From Thermodesulfobacterium hveragerdense DSM 12571 (GTDB lineage Bacteria > Desulfobacterota > Thermodesulfobacteria > Thermodesulfobacteriales > Thermodesulfobacteriaceae), in assembly GCF_000423845.1 (NCBI RefSeq), contig NZ_AUIT01000008.1, positions 19,835 through 83,834 of the forward strand: DNA of 64,000 nt. The letters run 5' to 3'. Shown here in pieces: positions 42,433 to 52,354 of the stretch. Under the pieces are notes generated by a model that saw only the letters and a list, made by a program, of their open reading frames with translations, ran no database searches and was not told the origin of the DNA. Made by a program: the position numbers and the translations under genes. Numbering within the stretch: position 1 is the stretch's first letter; every line of letters starts with the position of its first letter.

Positions 42433-43577
42433 AGGACCCCAAAAACATCAGAGTTTTTCTGGTAGACGATGACGATCAGATAAGGACTTCTCTTTCTGAG
42501 GTACTAAGTTTAGAGGGATTTCAGGTTTTTTCTGCCAAGAACGGCCAGGAGTTTTTGGCTAAACTTGAGAATATAGACCCAGACATTGCACTTATAGATT
42601 ACTTGCTCCCAGGAGGGTTAGACGGGCTCTCCCTTTGCAAAATCATAAAAAACGATTATAAAACCTTTGACATAGGGGTGATCATCATCACAGGAGTAAA
42701 CGACTTAGAAACCAGGATTAACTGTCTTGCCGCAGGGGCAGACGACCTCTTAACCAAACCGATCTTTATCCCAGAACTTTTTGTAAGAATTAAAACCTTA
42801 AGCAAAAACAAAAAATACCGGGAGTTTCTCAAAAACTACCAGCATAACCTTGAAAAAGAAGTCATCCAAAAAACCAGAGAACTACAAAAAATCTATTTAG
42901 GCCTAAGCGAAGCCCAGGAAGAGATAAGAAAGCTTTCATTAGAAATCATCCAAAGACTTGCCAAGGCAGCTGAATACAGAGACGAACATACCGGGGCTCA
43001 TATCCACAGGATAAGTTTTTACTGTACAAAAATTGCAGATGCCCTAAACCTTTCCAAAGACCAGATAGAAATTCTTCAGTATGCCTCTCCACTTCATGAC
43101 ATAGGAAAATTAGGTATCCCAGATAAAATCTTACTTAAACCTGGACCTCTTACTCAAAAAGAATGGGAAATAATGAAACTCCATACGGTAATTGGAGCCC
43201 AGATCTTAGAAGGTTCTAACTTAAAATACCTGAAAGCTGCCCAGAAAATTGCCCTTTACCATCACGAAAGATGGGACGGCAGAGGCTATCCCTTTGGTCT
43301 GAAGGGTAATAAAATCCCTCTTTTTGCCAGGATCGTTGCCATCGCCGACGTGTTTGATGCCCTTACCTCAGATAGACCCTACCGAAAAGCCTTACCCTAT
43401 GATTTAGCCTTTCAGGTGATCAAAAACGAAAAGGGAACGCGATTTGATCCAGAACTGGTAGATATCTTCCTTAAAATCAAGCCAGAACTTGTAGAGATTA
43501 AAGTATTGTTTCAGGATGAAGAAATACCTCATCTTTTTAAACTTTACAAGAAACTTGAAGAAGAGGAAGAATATTAA
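42414..43577 (+). CDS. Response regulator with HD-GYP output domain
   Basis: A 387-residue two-domain protein. Residues 10-130 form a receiver: VFLVDDDDQIRTSL (acidic pocket), IALIDYLLPGGLDG with the phospho-acceptor Asp, and LTKPI with the conserved Lys. A coiled linker leads to an HD-GYP phosphodiesterase domain, with HDIGKLGIPDKILLKPG and HHERWDGRGYPFGL, so phosphorylation probably controls c-di-GMP breakdown. No histidine kinase is next to it. It overlaps mobA by 19 bases and its stop codon interlocks with that of the convergent DUF72 gene (43574-43577). Confidence 0.93.
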   Translation: MFLPEIEDPKNIRVFLVDDDDQIRTSLSEVLSLEGFQVFSAKNGQEFLAKLENIDPDIALIDYLLPGGLDGLSLCKIIKNDYKTFDIGVIIITGVNDLETRINCLAAGADDLLTKPIFIPELFVRIKTLSKNKKYREFLKNYQHNLEKEVIQKTRELQKIYLGLSEAQEEIRKLSLEIIQRLAKAAEYRDEHTGAHIHRISFYCTKIADALNLSKDQIEILQYASPLHDIGKLGIPDKILLKPGPLTQKEWEIMKLHTVIGAQILEGSNLKYLKAAQKIALYHHERWDGRGYPFGLKGNKIPLFARIVAIADVFDALTSDRPYRKALPYDLAFQVIKNEKGTRFDPELVDIFLKIKPELVEIKVLFQDEEIPHLFKLYKKLEEEEEY

Positions 43578-44299
43578 ATCGATGACAAAAACCTTTTGAA
43601 GGTTAAAGCGTCTGAAACCGCATGTCCTAAAGCTGTGTTGTCAAAGTAAGCCCAAATCTCTTTTACTTCAAACTTCTTTAAATTTTCAGCCAAACCCTGG
43701 AACTCCTCCTCTTCATACTTAGAAACATAAAGCTGCTTTCTTCCATGTAGCCTCAGATACAAAAAATCAGCGGTTTGCACCTCATACCACGAAGGATACC
43801 TATCCCCACAGTCAGAAAAACAAAGGCACACCCCTTTTGTCTTAAGTAACTCTATAAATACTTCGTTATGAAAGGACTGGTTTCTTATTTCGATAACTAT
43901 CTGATAATCTGAAGGTAGCACCTCTAAAAAACTTTCTATCAAATCCTTATCAAACCTTAAAGAAGGAGGAAGCTGAAACAAAAGAACTTTAGCCTTTTCC
44001 TTTAAGGCACTTACCCTTTTCAAAAACTCTGTTAGGTCTTCGGAGATGTCTTTTAACCGTTTTACATGGGTAATAACCTTGGGAGCTTTCACTGAAAAGA
44101 CAAAATCAGCAGGGGTTTCTTGATACCATTTTTCTAAGGTTTTAACAGAAGGAAGCCTGTAAAACGTTGCGTTAATCTCTACGGTGTTAAAATGATTAGC
44201 ATAGACAGAAAGCCAATCCTTAGGTTTTGATTCTAAAGGATATAAAATTCCTTTGAAAGAATAATAGCTCCAACCTGAAGTCCCTACGTAGCATTTCAT
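43574..44299 (-). CDS. DUF72 (YecE-like) TIM-barrel protein
   Basis: A 241-residue member of the DUF72/YecE family, recognised by MKCYVGTSGWSYYSFKGILYP at the start (first 20 residues), NHFNTVEINATFYRLPS, DFVFSVKAPKVITH, VVIEIRNQSF and the terminal WAYFDNTALGHAVSDA. Its biochemical role is unknown. ATG 44299 is chosen because the family N-terminus begins exactly there; a longer frame extends 28 codons upstream into low-complexity Lys/Asn sequence. Convergent with the response regulator gene. Confidence 0.9.
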   Translation of the reverse strand: MKCYVGTSGWSYYSFKGILYPLESKPKDWLSVYANHFNTVEINATFYRLPSVKTLEKWYQETPADFVFSVKAPKVITHVKRLKDISEDLTEFLKRVSALKEKAKVLLFQLPPSLRFDKDLIESFLEVLPSDYQIVIEIRNQSFHNEVFIELLKTKGVCLCFSDCGDRYPSWYEVQTADFLYLRLHGRKQLYVSKYEEEEFQGLAENLKKFEVKEIWAYFDNTALGHAVSDALTFKRFLSSI

Positions 44300-44403
44300 T
44301 CTATAGGTCTTAATTTTATATTGCCTCTTTGATTGATAGTTTTTGTTTTTAAAGGTAAAATGTTTTTTGAATTTTACAATCAACCAGCAACAGACATCGC
44401 AGG

Positions 44404-44691
44404 ATGAAAAAGGGTTTTAAAAGTCTTAAAGATTTAAAGCTTTTTACCAAAAAACTATTCAAAGAACGGTTTAAAGGATTGCCTGAAGGGGTTAAAATAG
44501 AGGTAGAGGCTTTAGAAATAAACCCGCCTCAGGTGAGGATTTTTCTTCCCTTTTATTCTGAGGGGAATCTTATCAGATGCAATGAAGTGGATTTTTTTGT
44601 GGAGGAACTGATGGACTTAGGGATAAAGGCTGAGGTGGTTTATCTTGACGATAGCCTTGAGTTAGAAGAACTTGAGGTAAAGGGGCTGTGA
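44404..44691 (+). CDS. Conserved-looking small protein of the menaquinone operon, unknown function
   Basis: A 95-residue soluble protein not recognised. The first third is basic and helical (MKKGFKSLKDLKLFTKKLF), the rest alternates strand and helix (GVKIEVEALEINPPQVRIFL, then IRCNEVDFFVEELMDLGIKA) and ends in an acidic tail. The stop codon shares a base with the ATG of mqnB (TGATG at 44689-44693), so it is coupled to the futalosine hydrolase gene. A role in menaquinone synthesis is only guilt by association. Confidence 0.65.
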   Translation: MKKGFKSLKDLKLFTKKLFKERFKGLPEGVKIEVEALEINPPQVRIFLPFYSEGNLIRCNEVDFFVEELMDLGIKAEVVYLDDSLELEELEVKGL

Positions 44692-45311
44692 TGAAAGAAT
44701 CTTTTTTCCTTATCCCTTCAGAGTTTGAAGCTTCCTCCCTTTCTGGTTTAGACGTAAAATATGGTTTAACAGGCATAGGGTTGGTTGAAGCCTCTCTCTC
44801 CTCTATGCTTCTTTTTCAAAGACTACCCAACCAAAGGTTTGTTCTTATCGGATGGGCGGGAGGGTATCCTGATACCGGATTAAAGGAAGGAGACATAGTC
44901 ATTGCCTCAAAAGAGGTATGGGTTGACTTTGGAAGGCGCCATAAAGACCGTTATGAAGGCCTACCAGATAAACTTAAAGTAAGGAGAGAAATAGAGTTTA
45001 ATCCCGTTTTAATCGAAAGGGTAGAAAACTTACTTAAGACTAAAGGATTTAGGCCTATAGTTGGTCCTATGGCTACGGTTTGTGCTACCTCTTATGACCC
45101 TGAAAGAAGCCTTTTTTTTAGAAAAGAGTTTAACGTGGTTGCTGAAAACATGGAAGGCTTTGGGGTAGCTAAGGCTGCAGAAACATTTAAGGTTGACCTC
45201 TTAGAGATTAGGGTGATAAGCAATCTCTTAGAAAGTCCTGAGAAACCCTGGGATTTTCAGTTTGCTTCTAAAGTTTTAAGAGAGGTGGTTTTATGCCTGA
45301 AAAATCTTTAG
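44691..45311 (+). CDS. mqnB: Futalosine hydrolase (menaquinone biosynthesis)
   Basis: MqnB removes the base from futalosine in the alternative menaquinone pathway. The 206-residue protein is a PNP/UDP-phosphorylase-fold nucleosidase: GLTGIGLVEASLSSMLLF, FVLIGWAGGYPDTGLKEGDI, VVAENMEGFGVAKAAETF (the catalytic Met-Glu segment) and the final VISNLLE. Adjacent mqnD supports the call over other nucleosidases. ATG 44691 shares a base with the upstream stop; mqnD overlaps the 3' end by 19 bases. Confidence 0.9.
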   Translation: MKESFFLIPSEFEASSLSGLDVKYGLTGIGLVEASLSSMLLFQRLPNQRFVLIGWAGGYPDTGLKEGDIVIASKEVWVDFGRRHKDRYEGLPDKLKVRREIEFNPVLIERVENLLKTKGFRPIVGPMATVCATSYDPERSLFFRKEFNVVAENMEGFGVAKAAETFKVDLLEIRVISNLLESPEKPWDFQFASKVLREVVLCLKNL

Positions 45312-46120
45312 AGATAGCCCTTTCTCCCTGCCCAAACGATGTGTTTATCTTGTCTGGGCTTATCTTAAAAAAAATAAACCCTGATCTTAACCTAACCTTT
45401 CGGTTTGAAGACATAGAAACCCTGAATCAGTTAGGGTTAGCCGGAGAAATCTCTGTTATCAAAACCTCTTTTGCCATCTGGGATAAGCTTTATAAAAGGT
45501 ATGACCTTATGCCTGTGGGAGCAGCCCTGGGTTTTGGAATTGGACCTTTGGTTGTGGGGTTAAAACCTTATGATTTGGAAGATTTCCCTAAGCTTACTGT
45601 GGCGATACCAGGAGAGCACACCACCGCCCATCTGCTTTTTCAGTTTTTTTACCAGGGAGAAATAAAAAAAATGTTTCTTCGGTATGACCAGATTATCCCT
45701 TATCTTTTAGAAAACAAAACCGAACTTGGGGTTTTGATACACGAAGGCAGGTTTGTTTATCAAAGATATGGCCTTTACAAGATATGCGACCTTGGAAATT
45801 ACTGGGAAAAACAAACTGAAGCTCCGGTGCCTCTGGGAGGGTTTTTTATCAAAAAAGACCTTCCTTCTGAGATAAAGCAAACACTTGTCAATGCCTTTAG
45901 AGAAAGCCTTCTTTGGGCTCAAAAAAACTGGGAAGAGGTTTTAACCTTATTAAAGTTTTACTCCCAGGAGCTTGACGAAAAGGTCATAAAACTTCATGTA
46001 GAAACCTATGTCACAGAACACAGCTTTGATTTTAAAGAAAACTCTTTAAAAGGGTTGACGTATTTAAAAAACTTCTTAAAAATAGAAAAAGGCATCAACG
46101 AATTAATCTGGAGAGGCTAA
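45293..46120 (+). CDS. mqnD: 1,4-dihydroxy-6-naphthoate synthase
   Basis: MqnD converts cyclic dehypoxanthine futalosine to dihydroxynaphthoate. The 275-residue product has a periplasmic-binding-protein-like fold with family motifs: IALSPCPNDVFILSGLI at the N-terminus, VIKTSFAIWDKL, GFGIGPLVVG, VAIPGEHTTAHLLFQFF and the APVPLGGFFIKKDL region. With mqnB it marks the futalosine route; mqnA and mqnC are not in the window. It ends directly before tolQ with no gap. Confidence 0.94.
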   Translation: MPEKSLEIALSPCPNDVFILSGLILKKINPDLNLTFRFEDIETLNQLGLAGEISVIKTSFAIWDKLYKRYDLMPVGAALGFGIGPLVVGLKPYDLEDFPKLTVAIPGEHTTAHLLFQFFYQGEIKKMFLRYDQIIPYLLENKTELGVLIHEGRFVYQRYGLYKICDLGNYWEKQTEAPVPLGGFFIKKDLPSEIKQTLVNAFRESLLWAQKNWEEVLTLLKFYSQELDEKVIKLHVETYVTEHSFDFKENSLKGLTYLKNFLKIEKGINELIWRG

Positions 46121-46810
46121 ATGGAATTCTGGAAGCTTTTTTGGCAAACAGGATACGTTGGTAAGGCTGTACTTTTGGTACTGGTCTTTTTTAGCGTCCA
46201 GAGCTGGTATTATATCTTTGCCAACTACTTCAGATATAGAGCTTTTATCAACGAACTTTCAGACTTTAACAGAAACCTCGAAAACACCAGAGACTTTGTT
46301 AGCTTGATCAAAATGGTCAAATCCTTAGACCAGAACATGATTTCAAAGAGTATAAAAAGGTTGGTAGCAAGCTTTGGAGAAATCTATGATTATTATTTTC
46401 GCAACAATCAACCTAAAATCTCTGATGAGAAGTTAAAAATCACCTTTGCTGAAAAAGAGCTTGAAGATTTAATTTTATTAGAAAAGGAACGGATGCTTTT
46501 AAACCTAAGGTATGGTTTAGGTTTTCTTGCAACTACTGGCAATGTGGCTCCCTTTATAGGACTTTTTGGGACAGTATGGGGCATCATGAAGGCTTTTCAT
46601 GACATCGGATTAAAAGGAAGTGCAAGCTTAGCTACCGTTGCTCCTGGCATTGCAGAGGCTCTTATCAACACCGCCATGGGACTTTTCTGTGCTATCCCGG
46701 CTGTGATGGCTTATAACTACTTTTTGTTAAAAAACGAAAGGGTCAACAAGGAACTGGAGGTTGTACTAAAAAAGTTTTTCTTGGGATTAAAAAGAGGATT
46801 TTTGAGTTGA
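46121..46810 (+). CDS. tolQ: TolQ/ExbB-type proton channel subunit
   Basis: A 229-residue inner-membrane protein of the MotA/TolQ/ExbB family with three helices: one near the N-terminus ([19 protein letters not shown]) and two in the conserved core ([21 protein letters not shown], and [21 protein letters not shown]). These proteins use the proton gradient to energise TolA or TonB. The usual partner (TolR/ExbD) does not follow; the next gene is a thioredoxin after 67 bases. It could serve the TonB receptor at 11.6 kb if the partner is elsewhere. TolQ versus ExbB cannot be decided firmly. Confidence 0.82.
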   Translation: MEFWKLFWQTGYVGKAVLLVLVFFSVQSWYYIFANYFRYRAFINELSDFNRNLENTRDFVSLIKMVKSLDQNMISKSIKRLVASFGEIYDYYFRNNQPKISDEKLKITFAEKELEDLILLEKERMLLNLRYGLGFLATTGNVAPFIGLFGTVWGIMKAFHDIGLKGSASLATVAPGIAEALINTAMGLFCAIPAVMAYNYFLLKNERVNKELEVVLKKFFLGLKRGFLS

Positions 46811-46877
46811 GGGTTCTTGCAGTTTTAGGTTTTTGAGGTAGTGTATTTATTTACTAAAATACTAAAAGGAGGGTAAC

Positions 46878-47201
46878 ATGGGGGCACCAAAGGTAACTGA
46901 TGAGACTTTTGAAACCGAGGTTCTTAAATCTCCTATTCCTGTGCTGGTAGATTTTTGGGCTGCCTGGTGTGGTCCTTGCAGGGTTATTGCACTCATCATA
47001 GACGAGTTGGCCGAAGAGTTCGAAGGTAAAGTTAAGGTAATGAAATTAAACGTGGACGAAAACCCAGTTACTCCAGGAAAATATGGTATAAGAGCCATCC
47101 CTACCCTTATCATCTTTAAAAATGGGGAGCCTGTAGAGGTAATCGTAGGTGCGGTTTCTAAAAACACCATAGTAAACGCCTTAAACAAGGCGTTAGCTTA
47201 A
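46878..47201 (+). CDS. trxA: Thioredoxin
   Basis: A 107-residue thioredoxin with the redox-active WCGPC in VDFWAAWCGPCRVIA, the cis-proline in RAIPTLIIF and normal length. It reduces protein disulfides; in this genome it could feed the peroxiredoxin. AAGGAGGG precedes ATG 46878. Five bases separate it from the lipoprotein gene. Confidence 0.96.
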   Translation: MGAPKVTDETFETEVLKSPIPVLVDFWAAWCGPCRVIALIIDELAEEFEGKVKVMKLNVDENPVTPGKYGIRAIPTLIIFKNGEPVEVIVGAVSKNTIVNALNKALA

Positions 47202-47206
47202 GGGAT

Positions 47207-47989
47207 ATGGATAAAAACCCCAACCTAACCCTTATCCTTTGCTATTTTTTAGTTTTTGTGTTGTTTTTTGGTCTTTATGGTTGTGGAACTGTTTCTAAAA
47301 TCGGCTCACAGCTTACCTCAAGGTTAGAAAAAGAAGTTTCTAAGAAAGCAGATAAAGAAGAGGAAGAAGACTTAGCTACCCTTTTAAGAGAGGCTGAAAG
47401 GTTTTTTAACAGAGGAAGTTATGATCTTGCCTATGAGTACTATAAAAAAATAAGCGATATGTATCCTGGGAGTCCTCAGGCCATCCTGGCTGAGCTCAGG
47501 ATGGCTGACTCCAAGTTCTGGGCAGGTGAATATTTAGAGGCTCTCTCTCTTTATGAATCTTTTGAAAAATTTTATCCTAACAACGAGGCCATTCCCTATG
47601 TGATTTTCCAAATAGGAACATGCTACTATAAGCTTAAGCTAAGTTATGACCGCGATCAATCTTATGCCAAAAAGGCGATAGAGACCTATGAAAGATTACT
47701 GCAAAACTATCCCAAGAGCCCTTACAGGGCTGAGGCTGCTAAAAGGATTAAGGAACTCCGAGAACAGTTAGCTACCCATGAATTTTATGTAGCTCAGTTT
47801 TACTACAAACTTGGGTACTATCGTGCAGCTTACAACCGTGTGCTTTATATCCTGAACAACTTTTCTGGGACCAACATCTATCAACAAGCCCAAAAGGTTG
47901 CACCTCTTTATTATCAAAAGGCTCTGCTTGAAACCAAAGAACTTGCAGAAGGAACCAAAAAAGACTTCTGGGGAGACAGATTCCCTTAA
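47207..47989 (+). CDS. BamD-like outer-membrane assembly lipoprotein
   Basis: A 260-residue lipoprotein. The N-terminus has a long hydrophobic signal ending in a lipobox (LYGC, Cys about residue 26). A charged linker is followed by tetratricopeptide repeats: REAERFFNRGSYDLAYEYYK, LYESFEKFYPNNEAIPYV and YERLLQNYPKSPYRAEAAKR, the arrangement of BamD/YfiO. BamD is the essential partner of BamA in beta-barrel insertion, which fits the porin and TonB receptor here. A CpoB/YbgF-type protein is the main alternative, given tolQ nearby. Confidence 0.78.
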   Translation: MDKNPNLTLILCYFLVFVLFFGLYGCGTVSKIGSQLTSRLEKEVSKKADKEEEEDLATLLREAERFFNRGSYDLAYEYYKKISDMYPGSPQAILAELRMADSKFWAGEYLEALSLYESFEKFYPNNEAIPYVIFQIGTCYYKLKLSYDRDQSYAKKAIETYERLLQNYPKSPYRAEAAKRIKELREQLATHEFYVAQFYYKLGYYRAAYNRVLYILNNFSGTNIYQQAQKVAPLYYQKALLETKELAEGTKKDFWGDRFP

Positions 47990-48054
47990 AATTTATTACT
48001 CATTTCCCTCTCGAGGATAGGTACCTTACTGTCTATTGGTTAATTTTTAGCTCT

Positions 48055-48297
48055 TTATTCAGGTAAGTTGAACTCGATTTCCTTGGATGCTTTTTTTTCT
48101 GTGGTGGTTTCTTCTACTCCAGAAACCTCTTCCTCGATAGTTGGCTTTTCTTCAAAGTCTTCAACCGATAAGAAAGGCTCGTTAGCAGGGCGAGGGAAGT
48201 TGCCTAAAACTTCGAGGATAAGGGTCATACTGTTTCCACATCGTAAACACTGGGTATACTCCTCAGAAAACACATAACTACACTTAGGACATTTCAT
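48055..48297 (-). CDS. Small zinc-ribbon protein downstream of secA
   Basis: An 80-residue protein with an N-terminal zinc ribbon (CPKC and CLRC) and an acidic, Glu/Thr-rich tail ([16 protein letters not shown]). The start overlaps the end of secA by 14 bases, so the two are co-transcribed. It is not recognised beyond the ribbon; similar short ribbons are often annotated only as hypothetical. Confidence 0.7.
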   Translation of the reverse strand: MKCPKCSYVFSEEYTQCLRCGNSMTLILEVLGNFPRPANEPFLSVEDFEEKPTIEEEVSGVEETTTEKKASKEIEFNLPE

Positions 48298-51040
48298 CTT
48301 TAACCCCCTCTTCTAAGTTTTTACCACAACACTTCTTATACTTTTTACCACTCCCGCAGGGGCAAGGATCATTCCTTCCGATCTTGTGTACTTTAACCGG
48401 CTGAGGTTTTTCAGAGGTCTCTTTTTCCTCAAACACGTCTTCTCTTTTGTATTCTAACTTTTGAGTATCTACTTCTTCCTCTAACTCAAGGACCTCCTCT
48501 ATCTCTTTTGCCTCTTTTATCTCAACCCTGAAAAGATAGGAAAGAGTGGTTTCTCTGATTTTTCTCATAAGTTCTACAAACAGATGAAAGGCCTCTTTTT
48601 TATATTCCTGTAGCGGGTTTTTCTGTCCATAACCTCTTAAGCCTACGCTATCTCTGAGGTGGTCAAGCATAAGCAGATGTTCTCTCCAGAGAGTATCGAT
48701 GGTGTTTAGTAAGAAATACTTCTCGATAGCCCGCATGTTATCAGGACCTATCACCTTTTCTTTATTTTCGTAAACCTCTAACAGGGTGTTCTTTAAAAAC
48801 TCTAAGACCTTATCCTTAGAGTGTTTACCTTCGGCAAAGGCTACGTTAAAGGCAAAGACCTCTTTTATTCTTTCTGTCAGGCCTTGCAATTCTTCCTGAG
48901 TAAGCTCCTTTCTTTCTAAAAAGGTCTCCTCTACCAGCTCCTGCAACGTCTCCTCTATCATAGAGACCATCCAGCCTTTTACAGAATCACTTTTCAAAAC
49001 CTCTTTTCTCTGGGCATAGATGGTTTCTCTTTGCTGATTCATAACATCGTCGTACTCAAGGAGATGCTTTCTGATCTCAAAATGATAGGCTTCTACCTTT
49101 TTCTGAGACTGTTCTATAGCCCTTGATAACCAAGGATGCTCTAAAGCCTCCCCTTCAGGAAGACCTATTTTTTCCATAAGGCCTTTTAGTTTATCTGAAC
49201 CAAAAAGCCTTAAAAGGTCATCTTCAAGCGATAAGAAAAACTTGGATGCTCCTGGGTCTCCCTGTCTTCCTGACCTACCTCTTAACTGGTTGTCAACCCT
49301 TCTTGATTCATGCCTTTCGGTACCTACGATATAAAGCCCACCAACTGCTTTTACCTTTTCTGCGTCTTTCTGGCACTCAAGATACTTCTCATAAAGCACC
49401 TTAGCCCAGTAATCTTTATACTTTTCTGTTGGGTCTAAGCCCTGTTTTGCCATGGCCAGAACTTCGTTCCAGGCTCTTTCGTCTATCTCAGAAAGATCAT
49501 ATCCTTCGGCCTCAAGCTGAGCCTTAGCAAGCCCTTCAGGATTACCTCCTAAAAGGATGTCTACCCCTCTACCAGCCATGTTGGTTGCGATGGTAACCGC
49601 ATAAGATCTTCCTGCCTGAGCGATGATAGCCGCCTCTTTTTCATGATGTTTGGCATTAAGCACCTGATGAGGAATCTTCTTTTTCTTCAGCATCTTAGAT
49701 AAAAGCTCGCTTTTCTCTATGCTGGTAGTACCAACCAGCACCGGTCTTCCTTGCTTGTAAGCCTCTTCTATCTCTTCTACCACCTTTTCAAACTTTTCCT
49801 TCTGCGTCCTGAAAACCACATCTGGATAGTCAATCCTTATCATCGGTTTGTTGGTGGGGATAACCACCACGTCAAGGTTGTAGATCTGTTTAAACTCTGC
49901 AGCCTCAGTTTCAGCGGTTCCGGTCATTCCTGCAAGTTTTTCATACATCCTGAAGTAGTTCTGGATGGTTATCATCGCCAAAGTCTGGTTTTCTGCTTCT
50001 ATCCTTACCCGCTCTTTGGCTTCTATGGCCTGATGAAGGCCCTCACTCCATCTTCTTCCTGGCATAAGCCTTCCGGTAAACTCATCTACGATGATAATCT
50101 TTCCGTCCTTCACCACATAGTCTACGTCTCTTTTAAACAGATGATGAGCCCTTAAGGCTTGATTGATGTGATGAACTAACTTTACATAGCGAGGGTTGTA
50201 AAGATTCTTTATTCCCAAAAGCTTTTCACACTCAGCAATCCCCTCTTCAGTCAGGGTAGCATTTTTGGTCTTTTCATCTATCGTAAAATGTATGTCCTTT
50301 TTCAGTTTTCTTACGATTTCGTCTACAAAATAATAGATATCGGTAGATTCTTCAGAAGGTCCTGAGATGATAAGAGGGGTTCTTGCCTCGTCTATAAGGA
50401 TTGAGTCTACCTCGTCTATGATGGCATAATGATGACCTCTTTGCACCATATCGTCTAAAGAATACTTCATGTTGTCTCTCAGGTAGTCAAAACCAAACTC
50501 GCTGTTAGTTCCATAGGTAATGTCGCACTGATAGGCTTTTTTCCGTTCTTCATCATCCATCTGGTTCTGTAAATATCCTACAGTTAACCCCAAAAATCTG
50601 TAGATTGGACCCATCCACTCAGCGTCTCTTTTAGCAAGATAGTCGTTTACAGTAACGATGTGAACGCCTTTTCCTGTTAAGGCATTAAGATATGCAGGAA
50701 GGGTGGCAACCAGGGTTTTTCCTTCTCCTGTTTTCATCTCAGCAATTTTACCCTGATGTAAAACCACACCTCCGATAAGCTGCACATCAAAGTGTCTCAT
50801 CCCTAAAACCCTTCTTGCAGCCTCTCTCACCACCGCAAAGGCCTCAGGCAAAAGGTCGTCTAAACTTGCCCCGTTTTCTAATCTCTGTTTAAACTCTATG
50901 GTTTTTTGAGAAAGTGCCTCGTCAGAAAGTTTTCTGATTTCAGGTTCTAAGCTGTTTATCTTTTCAACGATAGGCCTTATCTTCTTTAACTCTCTTTCGT
51001 TTTTTGTCCCAACAATCTTGGACAAAAGCTTGGTAATCAT
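48284..51040 (-). CDS. secA: Preprotein translocase ATPase SecA
   Basis: SecA pushes unfolded proteins through SecYEG. The 918 residues include the DEAD motor: [20 protein letters not shown] (Walker A), [21 protein letters not shown] (Walker B), GTDI-type [14 protein letters not shown] and [21 protein letters not shown]. The C-terminus carries the zinc-binding SecB/ribosome-contact motif [17 protein letters not shown]. Length is normal. It is transcribed away from truD. Confidence 0.97.
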   Translation of the reverse strand: MITKLLSKIVGTKNERELKKIRPIVEKINSLEPEIRKLSDEALSQKTIEFKQRLENGASLDDLLPEAFAVVREAARRVLGMRHFDVQLIGGVVLHQGKIAEMKTGEGKTLVATLPAYLNALTGKGVHIVTVNDYLAKRDAEWMGPIYRFLGLTVGYLQNQMDDEERKKAYQCDITYGTNSEFGFDYLRDNMKYSLDDMVQRGHHYAIIDEVDSILIDEARTPLIISGPSEESTDIYYFVDEIVRKLKKDIHFTIDEKTKNATLTEEGIAECEKLLGIKNLYNPRYVKLVHHINQALRAHHLFKRDVDYVVKDGKIIIVDEFTGRLMPGRRWSEGLHQAIEAKERVRIEAENQTLAMITIQNYFRMYEKLAGMTGTAETEAAEFKQIYNLDVVVIPTNKPMIRIDYPDVVFRTQKEKFEKVVEEIEEAYKQGRPVLVGTTSIEKSELLSKMLKKKKIPHQVLNAKHHEKEAAIIAQAGRSYAVTIATNMAGRGVDILLGGNPEGLAKAQLEAEGYDLSEIDERAWNEVLAMAKQGLDPTEKYKDYWAKVLYEKYLECQKDAEKVKAVGGLYIVGTERHESRRVDNQLRGRSGRQGDPGASKFFLSLEDDLLRLFGSDKLKGLMEKIGLPEGEALEHPWLSRAIEQSQKKVEAYHFEIRKHLLEYDDVMNQQRETIYAQRKEVLKSDSVKGWMVSMIEETLQELVEETFLERKELTQEELQGLTERIKEVFAFNVAFAEGKHSKDKVLEFLKNTLLEVYENKEKVIGPDNMRAIEKYFLLNTIDTLWREHLLMLDHLRDSVGLRGYGQKNPLQEYKKEAFHLFVELMRKIRETTLSYLFRVEIKEAKEIEEVLELEEEVDTQKLEYKREDVFEEKETSEKPQPVKVHKIGRNDPCPCGSGKKYKKCCGKNLEEGVKDEMS

Positions 51041-51181
51041 CGGCTTATCTTTCCTCCCTGCAAATTTATGTTCGTGTATAAGTATCGTGTTTTAAATTTA
51101 ATACCTTTTAAGCATAAAACAACCACCTTACTAAACCCGCACTTATATGCTATATTGAAGAAAGTTATCTCGAGAGAAGCC

Positions 51182-52354
51182 ATGATAAAAATAAAAGAAA
51201 ACATCGAAGATTTTATCGTATCAGAGGTTGCAGAAATCTTCCCAGAGGGGAAAGGGGAATATTCTTTATACTTGCTAAAAAAATACAACGTTTCTACCTG
51301 GGATGCCTTAGGAAAAATAGCCAAGCTCATCAGAATTCCGATGGATTCTATAGGGTTTGGAGGGCTAAAGGATAAAAAAGCCATAGCCCAGCAGTTTATA
51401 ACCATCAAAAACGGTCCCAAAAAAGACATAAAAACCAGGGAATTTGAACTGACTTATTTAGGCCAAACCAACAAACCCATGTCCAAAGACCTTCTCTTAG
51501 GGAATCGCTTTGAGATAAGGGTAAAAAACTTCCCGATTGACCCTAAGAGATTAGACCAAGAAGTTAAACTTATCCAGACCTATGGGATAGCCAACTATTT
51601 TGACGACCAGAGATTTGGTTCAGTCAAATCCTCTAAGGAGTTTGCTGCAAAAGAGATCATCAAAGGAAACTACGAAAGGGCACTTTATCTTATGCTTGCT
51701 GAGGCAAGCCCCTCAGAGATAGAAAAAACTAGAAAACTTAGAGACTGCCTAAAAAAACACTGGAGAGATTTTAAAAGGTGTATAGAGTTTGCCCATCTAT
51801 CCTGGGAAAAAAACTTGCTTAAATTTTTGTCAGAGCATAAACCCTCTAAACGAACCTTTAAAAGGGCTTTAAACCTGGTAGACCGGGAATACCTGTTTTT
51901 CTTAGGTAATGCCTACCAGAGCTATCTCTGGAACGAGATATTAAAAGAGATATTGCAAGAGTTAGGCCTAAACCACTTTAAAGCCTCCTATCTGTTAGGG
52001 GAGTTTTTCTTTTACCGCGAGGTTAATGAGGAGCAATGGAAAACTCTCAAAAACTTAAAACTTCCCCTTCCCTCTCCTAAACTGCGCCTTGAGTTAAACC
52101 ACTCCCCTCTTGATCTCACAAGATTTTATGACAAGGTCTGTCAAGAGGAGGAATTTACAGATCTAACTCAACTGAGAAGTTTTATCAAAGGTATGGTTTT
52201 TAAAACCTATCCCCGTCCGGCGGTTCTCTTTCCAGAGAACTTAGTCTGGGAAAAGATAAGTGATCAGGAGGTTAAGTTTATCTTCTTTTTAGAAAAAGGT
52301 TCTTATGCAACCCTGGTGGTGAAGAGGCTTTTTTATGGTTGTACGCATTCCTAA
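51182..52354 (+). CDS. truD: tRNA pseudouridine(13) synthase TruD
   Basis: TruD isomerises uridine 13 of tRNA-Glu. The 390-residue protein has the family signature FGGLKDKKAIAQQF, which contains the catalytic Asp, the N-terminal KENIEDFIVSEV and the inserted TRUD domain with FDDQRFGSV and AYQSYLWNEIL. ATG 51182 is chosen because the family N-terminus begins there; the frame is open 38 codons further upstream without similarity. The 3' end overlaps waaF by 20 bases. Confidence 0.92.
   Translation: MIKIKENIEDFIVSEVAEIFPEGKGEYSLYLLKKYNVSTWDALGKIAKLIRIPMDSIGFGGLKDKKAIAQQFITIKNGPKKDIKTREFELTYLGQTNKPMSKDLLLGNRFEIRVKNFPIDPKRLDQEVKLIQTYGIANYFDDQRFGSVKSSKEFAAKEIIKGNYERALYLMLAEASPSEIEKTRKLRDCLKKHWRDFKRCIEFAHLSWEKNLLKFLSEHKPSKRTFKRALNLVDREYLFFLGNAYQSYLWNEILKEILQELGLNHFKASYLLGEFFFYREVNEEQWKTLKNLKLPLPSPKLRLELNHSPLDLTRFYDKVCQEEEFTDLTQLRSFIKGMVFKTYPRPAVLFPENLVWEKISDQEVKFIFFLEKGSYATLVVKRLFYGCTHS

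Noticed and set aside
49751..50155. Long open frame antisense to secA
   Set aside because: It mirrors the codon pattern of secA, has no binding site and no family similarity; a shadow frame.
51037..51429. Open frame antisense to the start of truD
   Set aside because: Overlaps real truD coding sequence and reads as a composition artefact, without a start signal.
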